Assembly: GCA_016719015.1 (NCBI GenBank)
Contig: JADKAZ010000001.1
Coordinates: forward strand, 1,364,001 to 1,428,000
Direction of reading: 5' to 3'
Source: Chitinophagaceae bacterium
Lineage (GTDB): Bacteria; Bacteroidota; Bacteroidia; Chitinophagales; Chitinophagaceae
Length of the DNA: 64,000 nucleotides
The first letter of the stretch is position 1; each line of letters starts with the position of its first letter. The translations under genes were made by a program, and so were the position numbers. Of this stretch, positions 43,844 to 51,952 are shown piece by piece. Below the pieces are notes generated by a model, which made no database searches, was not told the DNA's origin, and worked only from the letters and a program-made list of their open reading frames with translations.

Positions 43844-46711
43844 TTAAAGGGTCCTTTTCACTTCTTCAATCTCATAGGCTTCCACTACATCTCCTACTTT
43901 ATAATCGGTGAAGTTTTTAATCGTTAATCCGCATTCCATTCCCGATAACACCTCTTTCGCATCATCCTTGAATCGCTTCAACGAAGCCAGTTCAGCATTG
44001 GCGTCACCGGTTGGGTAAATAACGATACCATCACGAATCAGTCGAACCTTAGAATCTCTTTTTATTTTACCATCCCTGACAGTACATCCTGCCACCGTGG
44101 CTTTATCAAATTTGAACACTTCCCTGATCTCCACATTCGCAACAATCTTTTCCTGCACCTTTGGTTCAAGCATACCCTCCATAGCACTCTTCACTTCCTC
44201 TATCGCATTATAGATGATAGAGTACATCTTTATTTCAATACCAGCATTATCTGCCAGTTTAGAAGCCTGTAATGACGGACGAACGTTGAAGGCAATTACA
44301 ATAGCATCCGATGCTTCTGCGAGTACGATATCGCTTTCGTTAATCTGTCCTACGCCTTTGTGAATTACACTTACTAATATTTCCTGCGTAGAGAGTTTTT
44401 GTAATGAGTCGCTCAGGGCTTCCACAGAACCATCCACATCACCTTTGATAATTACTTTTAATTCTTTAAAGCTTCCAAGGGCCAAACGACGGCCGATTTC
44501 ATCCAGTGTAATATGTTTCTTTGTTCTGATACCTTGTTCTCTCAGAATTTGTGCACGGCGGTAAGCTATTTCCTTTGCCTCGGCCTCATCTTCATATACC
44601 TTGAATTTTTCACCCGCCTGTGGGGCACCATTCAATCCTAATATCACTGCCGGTGCGGAAGGACCAGCCTTCTCCTCTTTTTTATTTCTTTCGTTGAACA
44701 TCGCTTTCACACGGCCAAAATACTGGCCACTGACTATCAAATCTCCGGGTTTCAACGTTCCGTTTTCTACCAGCAAAGTAGCCACATAACCCCGGCCTTT
44801 ATCCAGGGAGGCTTCAATGATTGTTCCTGTAGCTTCCCGATCAGGGTTTGCTTTTAATTCCAGTAATTCGGCTTCCAATAGAATTTTTTCCAGCAATTTG
44901 TCAATATTCAATCCTTTTTTGGCAGCTATTTCCTGGCTTTGGAATTTTCCACCCCATTCTTCCACCAAAATGTTCATTTGTGAAAGCTGCTCGTAAATCT
45001 TTTTCGAATTAGCCCCGTCCTTATCAATTTTATTGATCGCAAAAATCATTGGTACACCGGCTGCCTGTGCATGGCTGATAGCTTCCCGGGTTTGTGGCAT
45101 CACTGCATCATCTGCTGCTACAACGATTACGGCAATGTCGGTAACCTTGGCTCCCCTTGCCCTCATCGCTGTAAACGCTTCGTGACCGGGTGTATCCAGG
45201 AAAGTAATTTCTTTTCCATTGGCTAATTCTACCTGGTAGGCACCAATATGCTGGGTTATACCACCTGCTTCACCAGCTACCACATTGGCACTACGAATAT
45301 GGTCAAGCAAAGATGTTTTACCATGATCGACGTGGCCCATGATAGTTACTATAGGTGAACGGGGTTTTAAGTCCTCTTCATCATCCTCATCATCTTCCTC
45401 CTCCATTTCCATTTGCTTCTCCATATTGATGAACTCCACATCAAAACCAAACTCACTGGCTACTAATTCAATTACTTCCGCATCTAACCGCTGGTTGATG
45501 GATACCATGATCCCCAGTCCCATACACTTACTTATCACTTCGGCAAAACTTACGTCCATCAGGTTAGCTAATTCACTAACACTGATAAACTCAGTTAACT
45601 GCAGCTTGTTATCATCGGTCGTTTCACCCTGCGCATCGGCTATCTCTTGTCTTTTTTCACGGCGTAACCTTGCTTTTAAACCTTTGCCCTTTCCACCACC
45701 GCCAGCCAGTTTGGCTTGCGTCTCTCTTATTTTTTCCTGAATTTCTTTTGAATCAATGAGCTTGTCTTCCCTGCGACCTGCTACTGCCGGCCTGCGATTG
45801 CCGCCCCCTGCAGCACCACCTCTGCCCCGGTTGAAGTTACTGCCACCACCGGCGCCTGTTCCCCCGCCTTGCCTTCTGTCTCCGCCAGCAGTATCTTTAT
45901 TAATAAATATTTCTCTTCTGCCCGTATCCTTTTTCTCAATCGGAATACGTTTTCTTTTTTTCTTTTCGTCTTTTACAGGTCTTGTATCATTATCAACAGG
46001 TAAATCAATTTTTCCTAAAATTTTGGGCCCGGTTAATTTTTCTACTTCAATATTTTCAATAACAGCAGGTTGATCTTCTTCTGTTACAACAGGAGTAGAT
46101 TCTTCTTTTGCTATAGTTTGTTCAACAGGTTTTGCTTCCTCTTCTTTCTTCCCTTTTTTGGTTTTACCCTTCGTTCCCTTATCTTCTTCAACTGGTTTTA
46201 TCTCTTCTTTTTTGACTTTAGTTATTTTCTTAGGCCGGGTTGATGAATCAATGGTCGAGAGATCTATTTTCTTCAGCACTTTTGGCCCTTCAATTTCCGG
46301 AGCCTCTGCTTTTACAATTTCTTCTACCGGTTTTACTTCTTCTATTTTCTCCTTTTCTTTTTCCTTTACAGGCTTTTCTTCTGCTACAGGTTTTACTTCT
46401 TCTTTTTTTACGATGGCTTTAGCTGCCGGTTTTTCGTCCTTTTTAAAGCTTATTTCTTCATCCTCTTTTTTCTTCTTTGCTTCAGCCTGTGACCCCTTCG
46501 GTAATTCAAGCTGATCACTTTTAATTTTTGCCGCCTTATCGCTGGAGAATTCCTGTTGCAGGGAGCGATACATATCCTCTGTCAATTTAGAGGTGGGCTT
46601 CAGTTCATCTTTGGGAAATCCTTTCCCTATCAGGAAATCAATAATGGTATCCTGACCAACGTTAAATTCCTTAGCCGCTGCTAATAATCTTGGAAGTTTT
46701 AATTCTGACAT
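43844..46711 (-). CDS. infB: Translation initiation factor IF-2
   Basis: A 955-residue IF-2. The N-terminal IF2_N motif (LLAAAKEFNVGQDTIIDFLIGKG) is followed by a long Lys/Glu/Pro-rich region (about 70-330) with a Gly/Arg-rich stretch. The GTPase domain has GHVDHGKTS (G1), DTPGHEAFT (G3) and NKID (G4). Domains II-IV follow to the C-terminus (VVEAYEIEEVKRTL). It brings initiator tRNA to the ribosome. Third gene of rimP-nusA-infB; the nusA-infB gap of 88 bases is filled by an inverted repeat. Confidence 0.98.
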   Translation of the reverse strand: MSELKLPRLLAAAKEFNVGQDTIIDFLIGKGFPKDELKPTSKLTEDMYRSLQQEFSSDKAAKIKSDQLELPKGSQAEAKKKKEDEEISFKKDEKPAAKAIVKKEEVKPVAEEKPVKEKEKEKIEEVKPVEEIVKAEAPEIEGPKVLKKIDLSTIDSSTRPKKITKVKKEEIKPVEEDKGTKGKTKKGKKEEEAKPVEQTIAKEESTPVVTEEDQPAVIENIEVEKLTGPKILGKIDLPVDNDTRPVKDEKKKRKRIPIEKKDTGRREIFINKDTAGGDRRQGGGTGAGGGSNFNRGRGGAAGGGNRRPAVAGRREDKLIDSKEIQEKIRETQAKLAGGGGKGKGLKARLRREKRQEIADAQGETTDDNKLQLTEFISVSELANLMDVSFAEVISKCMGLGIMVSINQRLDAEVIELVASEFGFDVEFINMEKQMEMEEEDDEDDEEDLKPRSPIVTIMGHVDHGKTSLLDHIRSANVVAGEAGGITQHIGAYQVELANGKEITFLDTPGHEAFTAMRARGAKVTDIAVIVVAADDAVMPQTREAISHAQAAGVPMIFAINKIDKDGANSKKIYEQLSQMNILVEEWGGKFQSQEIAAKKGLNIDKLLEKILLEAELLELKANPDREATGTIIEASLDKGRGYVATLLVENGTLKPGDLIVSGQYFGRVKAMFNERNKKEEKAGPSAPAVILGLNGAPQAGEKFKVYEDEAEAKEIAYRRAQILREQGIRTKKHITLDEIGRRLALGSFKELKVIIKGDVDGSVEALSDSLQKLSTQEILVSVIHKGVGQINESDIVLAEASDAIVIAFNVRPSLQASKLADNAGIEIKMYSIIYNAIEEVKSAMEGMLEPKVQEKIVANVEIREVFKFDKATVAGCTVRDGKIKRDSKVRLIRDGIVIYPTGDANAELASLKRFKDDAKEVLSGMECGLTIKNFTDYKVGDVVEAYEIEEVKRTL

Positions 46712-46728
46712 TCAGGTTTTTTATATTG

Positions 46729-46797
46729 TCAATTGTCAATGGTGAATAGTGAATACGCTACATGGTTTATTGACCATTGACAATTCACTATTCACAA
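46729..46797. repeat. Inverted TTGTCAATGG/GTGAATAG repeat between nusA and infB
   Basis: AATTGTCAATGGT (46731-46743) is the exact reverse complement of ACCATTGACAATT (46773-46785), and TGAATAGTGAAT (46743-46754) of ATTCACTATTCA (46783-46794). The modules overlap, giving nested pairing. It is part of the dispersed repeat family also seen at 9371-9402. Confidence 0.75.
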
Positions 46798-46799
46798 CT

Positions 46800-48047
46800 T
46801 TATTCTTTTTCAAATTCTTCTTTCAATATTCTTCTTACGTCAGCAATGGTTTCTTTTTCAAGGTCTGTTCTTCTCTCCAACTCTTCCGGAGTCAGGTTCA
46901 GCACACTTCTTCCGGTATCACAACCTACTCTTTTCAGTTCATCAATGATCCATGCTTCTATTTCATCGCTGAATTCTTCCAGATCAATATCAAACTCTTC
47001 TACTTCACCTTCATTGTCACGATATACATCCAGTTCGTACCCTGTCAATTCGCAGGCCAGTTTGATATTTACCCCGCGGCGACCAATAGCCAGAGAAACC
47101 TGGTCTGGCTTCAGGTAAACATTGGCATGATGGCCTTCATTGTCCAACTCCATGCTGGTAATTTTTGCCGGTGTCAATGAACGTTGTATCAGTAACTGGA
47201 TATTGCTGGTCCAGTTGATAACATCAATATTCTCGTTCTTTAATTCTCTTACGATCCCATGAATACGGCTACCCTTCATTCCCACACAGGCTCCAACCGG
47301 GTCAATACGATCGTCGTAAGATTCTACTGCAACTTTAGCCCTTTCTCCCGGATCCCTTACAATTTTCTTTATCACAATCAGTCCGTCAAAAATTTCCGGC
47401 ACTTCTATTTCTAATAATTTGGCCAAAAATTCAGGTGAAGTTCTTGATAAAATGATAACAGGATTGTTATTCTTCATATCCACTTTCTTCACGACGGCAC
47501 GGATGCTTTCCCCTTTTTTGAAATAATCCTGTGGGATTTGCTCACTTTTTGGCAATATCAGTTCATTACCTTCCTCATCAAGGAGTAAAATCTCTTTTTT
47601 CCATACCTGGTACACTTCGGCGCTGATAATATCACCCACCCTGTCACCATATTTTTTAGCTAATACGTTTTTCTTCAAATCGCTGATACGACTGGCAAGT
47701 GTTTGTTTGGCGGCCAAAATAGCACGGCGGCCAAAATCAAGCAGGTCAATTTCCTCATACAATTCTTCGCCTACTTCAAAGTCGGGTTCTATTTTCACAG
47801 CATCAGAATAAGCCACCTGCGCCAGCGGATCTTCCACTTGCCCGTCCTCCACAATCATCCTGCGGCGGATAATCTCGAGGTCACCTTTTTCAGCATTAAC
47901 GATTACGTCAAAGTTGTCATCGCTGGTGTATTTCTTGCGCAGCAATGTTTTAAATACATCTTCCACCACTTTCATCATGGTGGGACGATCAATGTTTTCT
48001 GCTTCTTTAAAATCCTGGAACGCCTCTATCAGGTTTATACTTGCCAT
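46800..48047 (-). CDS. nusA: Transcription termination/antitermination factor NusA
   Basis: A 415-residue NusA: N-terminal RNA-polymerase-binding domain, S1 domain (about 135-200, with GDIISAEVYQVWKKEI), then two KH domains (ACVGMKGSRIHGIVRELKNENIDV and LAIGRRGVNIKLACELTGYELDV). The extra C-terminal repeats of E. coli NusA are absent; a short HhH-like tail (RVGCDTGRSVLNLTPEELERRTDLEKETIADV) closes the protein. Second gene of the rimP-nusA-infB operon, 26 bases after rimP. Confidence 0.97.
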   Translation of the reverse strand: MASINLIEAFQDFKEAENIDRPTMMKVVEDVFKTLLRKKYTSDDNFDVIVNAEKGDLEIIRRRMIVEDGQVEDPLAQVAYSDAVKIEPDFEVGEELYEEIDLLDFGRRAILAAKQTLASRISDLKKNVLAKKYGDRVGDIISAEVYQVWKKEILLLDEEGNELILPKSEQIPQDYFKKGESIRAVVKKVDMKNNNPVIILSRTSPEFLAKLLEIEVPEIFDGLIVIKKIVRDPGERAKVAVESYDDRIDPVGACVGMKGSRIHGIVRELKNENIDVINWTSNIQLLIQRSLTPAKITSMELDNEGHHANVYLKPDQVSLAIGRRGVNIKLACELTGYELDVYRDNEGEVEEFDIDLEEFSDEIEAWIIDELKRVGCDTGRSVLNLTPEELERRTDLEKETIADVRRILKEEFEKE

Positions 48048-48073
48048 AACACAAAATTTTGAACGCTGTTAGG

Positions 48074-48544
48074 TTAAAATTTAATTTGAATTTTTGTTGT
48101 CTTTATATTCTCGACAGAAATAGTGTGTTGCACTGTTTCCATTTTCTTCCCTTTTCCTTTTATTTCTTCAATCACAATCTGTCCTTCGGTTGCACTCACC
48201 AGTTTACCTTCTTTTTTAGTGCCGTCGTTTTCTATCACTTCTACAAAGCGGCCAATATTTTTCAGGTACTGACGGTGTAATTTTAGCGGCTCGTCCAATC
48301 CAGGCGATGATACTTCAAGAGAAAAATCGCCATTGGGATACATTCCACCTTCTTCCAGGTCTTTGTACAGTTTCCGGTTGAATTGCACCAGTTTCTCGAT
48401 GCTGATTCCCTGGTCACCATCAATAAACACTTTTATATTATTGGTCGGTTTGATTTTTACTTCTACCAGGAATAAATCCGGTTCTGCGCTAATCAAAGCC
48501 TCCATTTTGTGTTCAATCGCCTGTATTTGTGGTTCTCCGTTCAT
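48074..48544 (-). CDS. rimP: Ribosome maturation factor RimP
   Basis: A 156-residue RimP: N-terminal alpha/beta domain (PNGDFSLEVSSPGLDEPL is the family signature) and C-terminal Sm-like barrel (GRFVEVIENDG ... GQIVIEEIKG). It aids 30S subunit maturation. First gene of the operon. The leader contains a -7 box (48601-48608) and a perfect 12-bp hairpin (48557-48584). Confidence 0.95.
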   Translation of the reverse strand: MNGEPQIQAIEHKMEALISAEPDLFLVEVKIKPTNNIKVFIDGDQGISIEKLVQFNRKLYKDLEEGGMYPNGDFSLEVSSPGLDEPLKLHRQYLKNIGRFVEVIENDGTKKEGKLVSATEGQIVIEEIKGKGKKMETVQHTISVENIKTTKIQIKF

Positions 48545-48556
48545 GGGGTATAAAAG

Positions 48557-48584
48557 AAGAAGGGAACGGCCTCGTTCCCTTCTT
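48557..48584 (-). promoter_or_regulatory. Perfect hairpin in the rimP-nusA-infB leader, possible attenuator
   Basis: AAGAAGGGAACG (48557-48568) and CGTTCCCTTCTT (48573-48584) form a perfect 12-bp stem with a 4-base loop. Read on the minus strand it is followed by CTTCTTTTATACCCC, a weak U-tract, and the start codon is 12 bases below. It lies between the -7 box and rimP, so it could work as an attenuator sensed by NusA or ribosomes. Confidence 0.6.
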
Positions 48585-48600
48585 ACTGCTATTTCCGATG

Positions 48601-48608
48601 CAAATATA
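48601..48608 (-). promoter_or_regulatory. Candidate -7 box of the rimP operon
   Basis: TATATTTG followed by C on the minus strand, about 57 bases before the rimP ATG. It would place the leader hairpin in the transcript. Confidence 0.5.
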
Positions 48609-48754
48609 GGGGAAAAAGGAGGTAACAGCCAAATCCATAGGTAAAAAGCAAAGGTGGAAAATGGAAACCCTGAAATTTGAATACTTAACTATTTTTTCGG
48701 CAAACTGCCCTTGTTTACCGGCGACAGGATACCAGTGCAGCTTATCTTTACAGT

Positions 48755-48988
48755 ATGAAATATGTGTTATTCGCCATACTGGCTTACATATTATACCAAT
48801 TCATTTTTAAATTGGTCATTCCGGTTTATTTAGCCAGCCAAAAAATAAAAAAGGGATTTAGAGAAATGCAAAGCCGTATGCAAGAGCAAATGCAGCAGCA
48901 ACAAGGCTTTACGCCCCAGCCCTCCGCCCCTGATTCGTCGTCCCAATCGAAGGCAGGTGATTATATTGAGTTCGAAGAAGTGAAATAA
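48755..48988 (+). CDS. Small membrane protein, DUF4834 type
   Basis: A 77-residue protein with one N-terminal membrane helix (about 3-28) and a Gln/Ser-rich cytoplasmic tail (MQEQMQQQQGF, then GDYIEFEEVK). This layout and ending match DUF4834, a Bacteroidota family of unknown role. It stands alone, divergent from rimP. Confidence 0.82.
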   Translation: MKYVLFAILAYILYQFIFKLVIPVYLASQKIKKGFREMQSRMQEQMQQQQGFTPQPSAPDSSSQSKAGDYIEFEEVK

Positions 48989-48993
48989 GTTCC

Positions 48994-49021
48994 TTTGTCT
49001 GCTATATTTTTTTATTTTTGC
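48994..49021 (+). promoter_or_regulatory. Candidate promoter of the CAT tRNA
   Basis: TTTG (48994-48997), 15 bases, then TATTTTTG and C (49013-49021). The tRNA begins about 80 bases downstream. Confidence 0.45.
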
Positions 49022-49102
49022 GCCCCGGAGCATTTTGTTCTTTAAATAATAAGAAGTTCTTTACCATCGAATACAATAAATCATTGGCTGTTAAGTCAGT
49101 CA

Positions 49103-49176
49103 GGACCCATAGCTCAGTTGGTTAGAGCACCTGACTCATAATCAGGGGGTCGTAGGATCGTGCCCTACTGGGTCCA
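49103..49176 (+). tRNA. tRNA with CAT anticodon (Met elongator or Ile2)
   Basis: Cloverleaf: acceptor GGACCCA/TGGGTCC, D stem GCTC/GAGC, anticodon stem CCTGA/TCAGG with loop CTCATAA (anticodon CAT at 49137-49139), variable GGGTC, T stem GTAGG/CCTAC, discriminator A. No CCA is encoded. C4-G69 and C5-G68 are present, as in E. coli tRNA-Ile2 that TilS modifies, so Ile2 is possible; elongator Met is the alternative. The T loop reads ATCGTGC, not the usual TTCRANY, with A at 54 and T at 58. Confidence 0.9.
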
Positions 49177-49178
49177 CT

Positions 49179-49212
49179 AAAAAATGCCCCGTGTTTCCCC
49201 GGGGCATTTTTA
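49179..49212 (+). terminator. Intrinsic terminator after the tRNA
   Basis: AAAAATGCCCC and GGGGCATTTTT form a strong stem with T-run, 3 bases after the tRNA. Confidence 0.88.
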
Positions 49213-49285
49213 TTGAAAACCAAAAGGTTCTTTAACCTTTTGTTAACCGGGATGAAAATACATTTGTCCACTACTTAAAATTATT

Positions 49286-50011
49286 ATGAAGAAGATTTTA
49301 TCCTTTTTTTTCTGTTCCCTTTTTGCAACTACTTTTTCAATGGCGCAGGACAATCCTGTTAAAAAGAAGAAAGAAATTGTTGATATGAGTAACCGGCCCA
49401 ATGACCATTTCATGTTGCAACTCGGTTATACTACCTGGGCCGGAAAGCCAGACACTATTACAACCAGTGGCTTATCCAAGAGCTTTAATGCTTATTTCAT
49501 GTTTGACTTCCCTTTTAAAACCAATCCTAAGCTAAGTATGGCTTTTGGACCAGGTATTGCCACCGACCATATGCTTTTTACCAAAACACATGTTGGTATA
49601 AAGGATAATACGCCGACATTTCAATTTACAAATCAATCCGATACTAACAATTTCAAGAAAACGAAGCTGGCGACTGTTTATTTAGAAGCCCCGATTGAAT
49701 TTCGTTTTTCTGCTGACCCTGCTACAGGTAATGGTTTCAAGTGGGCCGTAGGAGTGAAAGTGGGTACTTTATTAAATGCACATACCCGTAATACAAAATT
49801 TCAAAGCAAGACCGGTACCAGCATAAATGATTATGTGATGAAAGAAGCCAGTAAACGTTTTTTCAATAAGACCCGCATTTCGGCTATGGCCAGAGTGGGT
49901 ATGGGACATTTCTCTGTATTTGGCAGTTACCAGTTTACCACACTACTAAAAGACGGACTTGGGCCAGAAGTAAGGCCTTATTCGATCGGATTAACCCTAA
50001 GCGGATTATAA
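49286..50011 (+). CDS. Exported outer-membrane beta-barrel-like protein
   Basis: A 241-residue exported protein: signal 1-20 (ending SMAQ), then a basic linker and alternating hydrophobic strands with Tyr/Phe/Gly, as in small outer-membrane barrels (HFMLQLGYTTWAG, FNAYFMFDFPF, MAFGPGIATDHML, SVFGSYQFTTLL). The C-terminus (RPYSIGLTLSGL) is a typical final strand. Function unknown. A terminator follows. Confidence 0.8.
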   Translation: MKKILSFFFCSLFATTFSMAQDNPVKKKKEIVDMSNRPNDHFMLQLGYTTWAGKPDTITTSGLSKSFNAYFMFDFPFKTNPKLSMAFGPGIATDHMLFTKTHVGIKDNTPTFQFTNQSDTNNFKKTKLATVYLEAPIEFRFSADPATGNGFKWAVGVKVGTLLNAHTRNTKFQSKTGTSINDYVMKEASKRFFNKTRISAMARVGMGHFSVFGSYQFTTLLKDGLGPEVRPYSIGLTLSGL

Positions 50012-50044
50012 ATTCTTTACGCCTTACAGGTAATAAAATTTTTC

Positions 50045-50080
50045 AAAAGCGATTCAGTAAACGAATCGCTTTTTTATTTT
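50045..50080 (+). terminator. Intrinsic terminator of the barrel gene
   Basis: AAAAGCGATTC and GAATCGCTTTTTT form a perfect stem with a T-run. Confidence 0.88.
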
Positions 50081-50112
50081 TCACGTCGCCACTATTACGA
50101 AGAACTATTTTT

Positions 50113-50121
50113 TAGCTTTGC
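50113..50121 (+). promoter_or_regulatory. Candidate -7 box of hflX
   Basis: TAGCTTTG plus C matches TAnnTTTG and lies 37 bases before the hflX ATG. A GC-rich inverted repeat (CCCCGTCGAAGGCGGGG, 50127-50143) lies in the leader. Confidence 0.45.
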
Positions 50122-50158
50122 ATTTCCCCCGTCGAAGGCGGGGATTTTTATTACTACT

Positions 50159-51349
50159 ATGCTTGATAAGAAAAATATTATACAGAACGAAGAAAAAGCG
50201 GTGCTGATAGGTTTGGTACAAAAAGATCAAACAGAGCAGCAGGTACATGAATATTTAGATGAGCTGGCATTTCTCGCCGAAACAGCAGGTGCTGTTACCG
50301 TAAAGCGATTCACACAAAAACTGCAACATCCTGACAGCAGGACTTTTGTAGGTAAAGGCAAGCTGGAAGAGATCAAAAAATATGTACAAGGGAAAGATGT
50401 ACGCATTATCATATTTGATGATGAGCTCAGCGGTGCACAGATCAATAACATAGAAAAGGAAACAAATGTAAAAGTGATTGACCGTAGTGATTTGATTCTC
50501 GACATTTTTGCCCGCCGGGCTAAAACAGCACAGGCAAAAGCACAGGTAGAATTGGCGCAATACCAATATATATTACCCCGTCTCCGTGGTATGTGGAAGC
50601 ACCTGGAACGGTTAGGCGGTGGCATTGGTACAAGAGGCCCCGGTGAAAGTGAAATAGAAACTGACCGTCGTATTGTAAGAGATAAAATAACCTTGCTGAG
50701 AAAACGATTAGCAGAGATAGACAAGCAGGCATTTACACAACGTAAAGACCGGGGGGAATTTATCCGGGTAGCATTGGTTGGGTATACCAATGTTGGCAAA
50801 TCAACCATTATGAATTTGCTGAGTAAAAGAGATGTATTTGCAGAAAATAAATTATTTGCTACGCTTGATACTACCACCAGCAAAGTGGTTTTTGATACTA
50901 CTCCTTTCCTGTTAAGTGATACGGTCGGATTCATCCGTAAGTTGCCGCACCATTTGGTGGAAAGCTTTAAAAGTACATTGGATGAAGTACGGGAAGCAGA
51001 TATTTTATTGCATGTTGTTGACATCTCTCACCCGGCTTATGAAGACCAGTTAGGGGTGGTAAATAAAACTTTGCAGGAGTTGAATGCTTTTGAAAAACCG
51101 ACCCTTACCATTTTCAATAAAATGGATTTGTATGAAGCACAAACATTCGATGAATGGCTGGAAGAAAGTACTAAAAGTGAAATTTTAGAAGACCTGCGGG
51201 ACCGGTGGAATGGCGAAACAAACGGCAATGCTGTTTTTGTATCGGCGATTGAAAAAAGAAACATAGATGTGCTGCGCCAAACCATACTTCAGAAAGTAAG
51301 AGAATTGTACCGCATACGGTATCCCTACAAGACCGAATTCCTTTATTAA
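50159..51349 (+). CDS. hflX: Ribosome-associated GTPase HflX
   Basis: A 396-residue GTPase. The N-terminal HflX domain carries DSRTFVGKGKLEEIKKYV and the linker RLGGGIGTRGPGESEIETDRR. The G domain follows: GYTNVGKST (G1), DTVGFIRKLPHHLVESFKSTLDE (G3), NKMD (G4). HflX splits or rescues stalled ribosomes under stress. The Rieske gene begins 2 bases after its stop, so the two are co-transcribed. Confidence 0.96.
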   Translation: MLDKKNIIQNEEKAVLIGLVQKDQTEQQVHEYLDELAFLAETAGAVTVKRFTQKLQHPDSRTFVGKGKLEEIKKYVQGKDVRIIIFDDELSGAQINNIEKETNVKVIDRSDLILDIFARRAKTAQAKAQVELAQYQYILPRLRGMWKHLERLGGGIGTRGPGESEIETDRRIVRDKITLLRKRLAEIDKQAFTQRKDRGEFIRVALVGYTNVGKSTIMNLLSKRDVFAENKLFATLDTTTSKVVFDTTPFLLSDTVGFIRKLPHHLVESFKSTLDEVREADILLHVVDISHPAYEDQLGVVNKTLQELNAFEKPTLTIFNKMDLYEAQTFDEWLEESTKSEILEDLRDRWNGETNGNAVFVSAIEKRNIDVLRQTILQKVRELYRIRYPYKTEFLY

Positions 51350-51351
51350 AG

Positions 51352-51711
51352 ATGGAACGGAAATACACCTGGCATAAAATAGCTGACCATATCAACGAGC
51401 TGGACTTTGCTGCTAATAATATTGCCGTAATTGAACTAAAAGGTAAAAAAATATGTGTGGGCAAACACCGGGAAGCGGCTTTTGCTTTTGCGTATAAATG
51501 TCCGCATGCCGGTGGTATCCTGGCGGATGGATATATTGATGCGTTAGGAAATGTGGTTTGTCCGCTGCACCGTTACAAATACAATATGGAGAATGGCCGC
51601 AATGTAAGTGGAGAAGGATATTACTTAAAACACTGGCCGGTAGAGCTGCGGGAAGAAGGCGTTTTTGTGGGAATGGAAGAAAGCAGTGGCTTGTGGAATA
51701 TTTTCCGCTAA
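51352..51711 (+). CDS. Rieske [2Fe-2S] ferredoxin-like protein
   Basis: A 119-residue protein with one Rieske domain. The cluster ligands are Cys50 and His52 (KCPHAGG) and Cys70 and His73 (CPLHRYKY). It is a stand-alone small electron carrier; its partner oxygenase or reductase is not in the window. It follows hflX with a 2-base gap, suggesting co-expression without proving shared function. Confidence 0.92.
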   Translation: MERKYTWHKIADHINELDFAANNIAVIELKGKKICVGKHREAAFAFAYKCPHAGGILADGYIDALGNVVCPLHRYKYNMENGRNVSGEGYYLKHWPVELREEGVFVGMEESSGLWNIFR

Positions 51712-51731
51712 AATTGGTTGTGAATACCTTG

Positions 51732-51760
51732 TTGATAAAGCTGAATATCCCTATTTTTGC
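51732..51760 (+). promoter_or_regulatory. Promoter of tRNA-Asn
   Basis: TTG (51732-51734), 17 bases, then TATTTTTG and C (51752-51760), 20 bases before the tRNA. This is the best -33/-7 match in the window. Confidence 0.6.
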
Positions 51761-51780
51761 TGCCCCGAAAGGGAAGGTAT

Positions 51781-51853
51781 TCCTCCTTAGCTCAGTTGGT
51801 TAGAGCATCTGACTGTTAATCAGAGGGTCGCTGGTTCAAGTCCAGCAGGGGAG
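51781..51853 (+). tRNA. tRNA-Asn (GTT), acceptor stem missing one base
   Basis: Anticodon stem TCTGA/TCAGA with loop CTGTTAA (anticodon GTT at 51815-51817), T stem GCTGG/CCAGC with a normal TTCAAGT loop, and D stem GCTC/GAGC. The 5' acceptor TCCTCCT needs AGGGGGA before discriminator G, but the sequence reads AGGGGAG. One G in the run is missing, leaving C2 unpaired. A homopolymer error is likely. A terminator follows. Confidence 0.88.
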
Positions 51854-51855
51854 CT

Positions 51856-51884
51856 AGCCGTGGAATTTTCCACGGCTTTTTTTT
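51856..51884 (+). terminator. Intrinsic terminator after tRNA-Asn
   Basis: AGCCGTGGA and TCCACGGCT form a stem with a long T-run (TTTTTTTT). Confidence 0.9.
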
Positions 51885-51952
51885 AGTAATATTTTCCCGC
51901 CCCTTCACTTAGCTATCCGAATTCCCAGGTTTACTGGTATATTTAAGTAACA

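Noticed and set aside
45339..46514. Several Ser/Phe-rich frames opposite infB
   Set aside because: They mirror the Lys/Glu-rich N-terminal region of IF-2 and have no independent support.
46729..46797. Possible CRISPR array
   Set aside because: The repeats are short, overlapping and inverted, without equal spacers or cas genes.
50227..51024. 265-residue open frame opposite hflX
   Set aside because: HflX motifs are complete on the other strand; the antisense product is Ser/Arg/Leu-rich with no domain.
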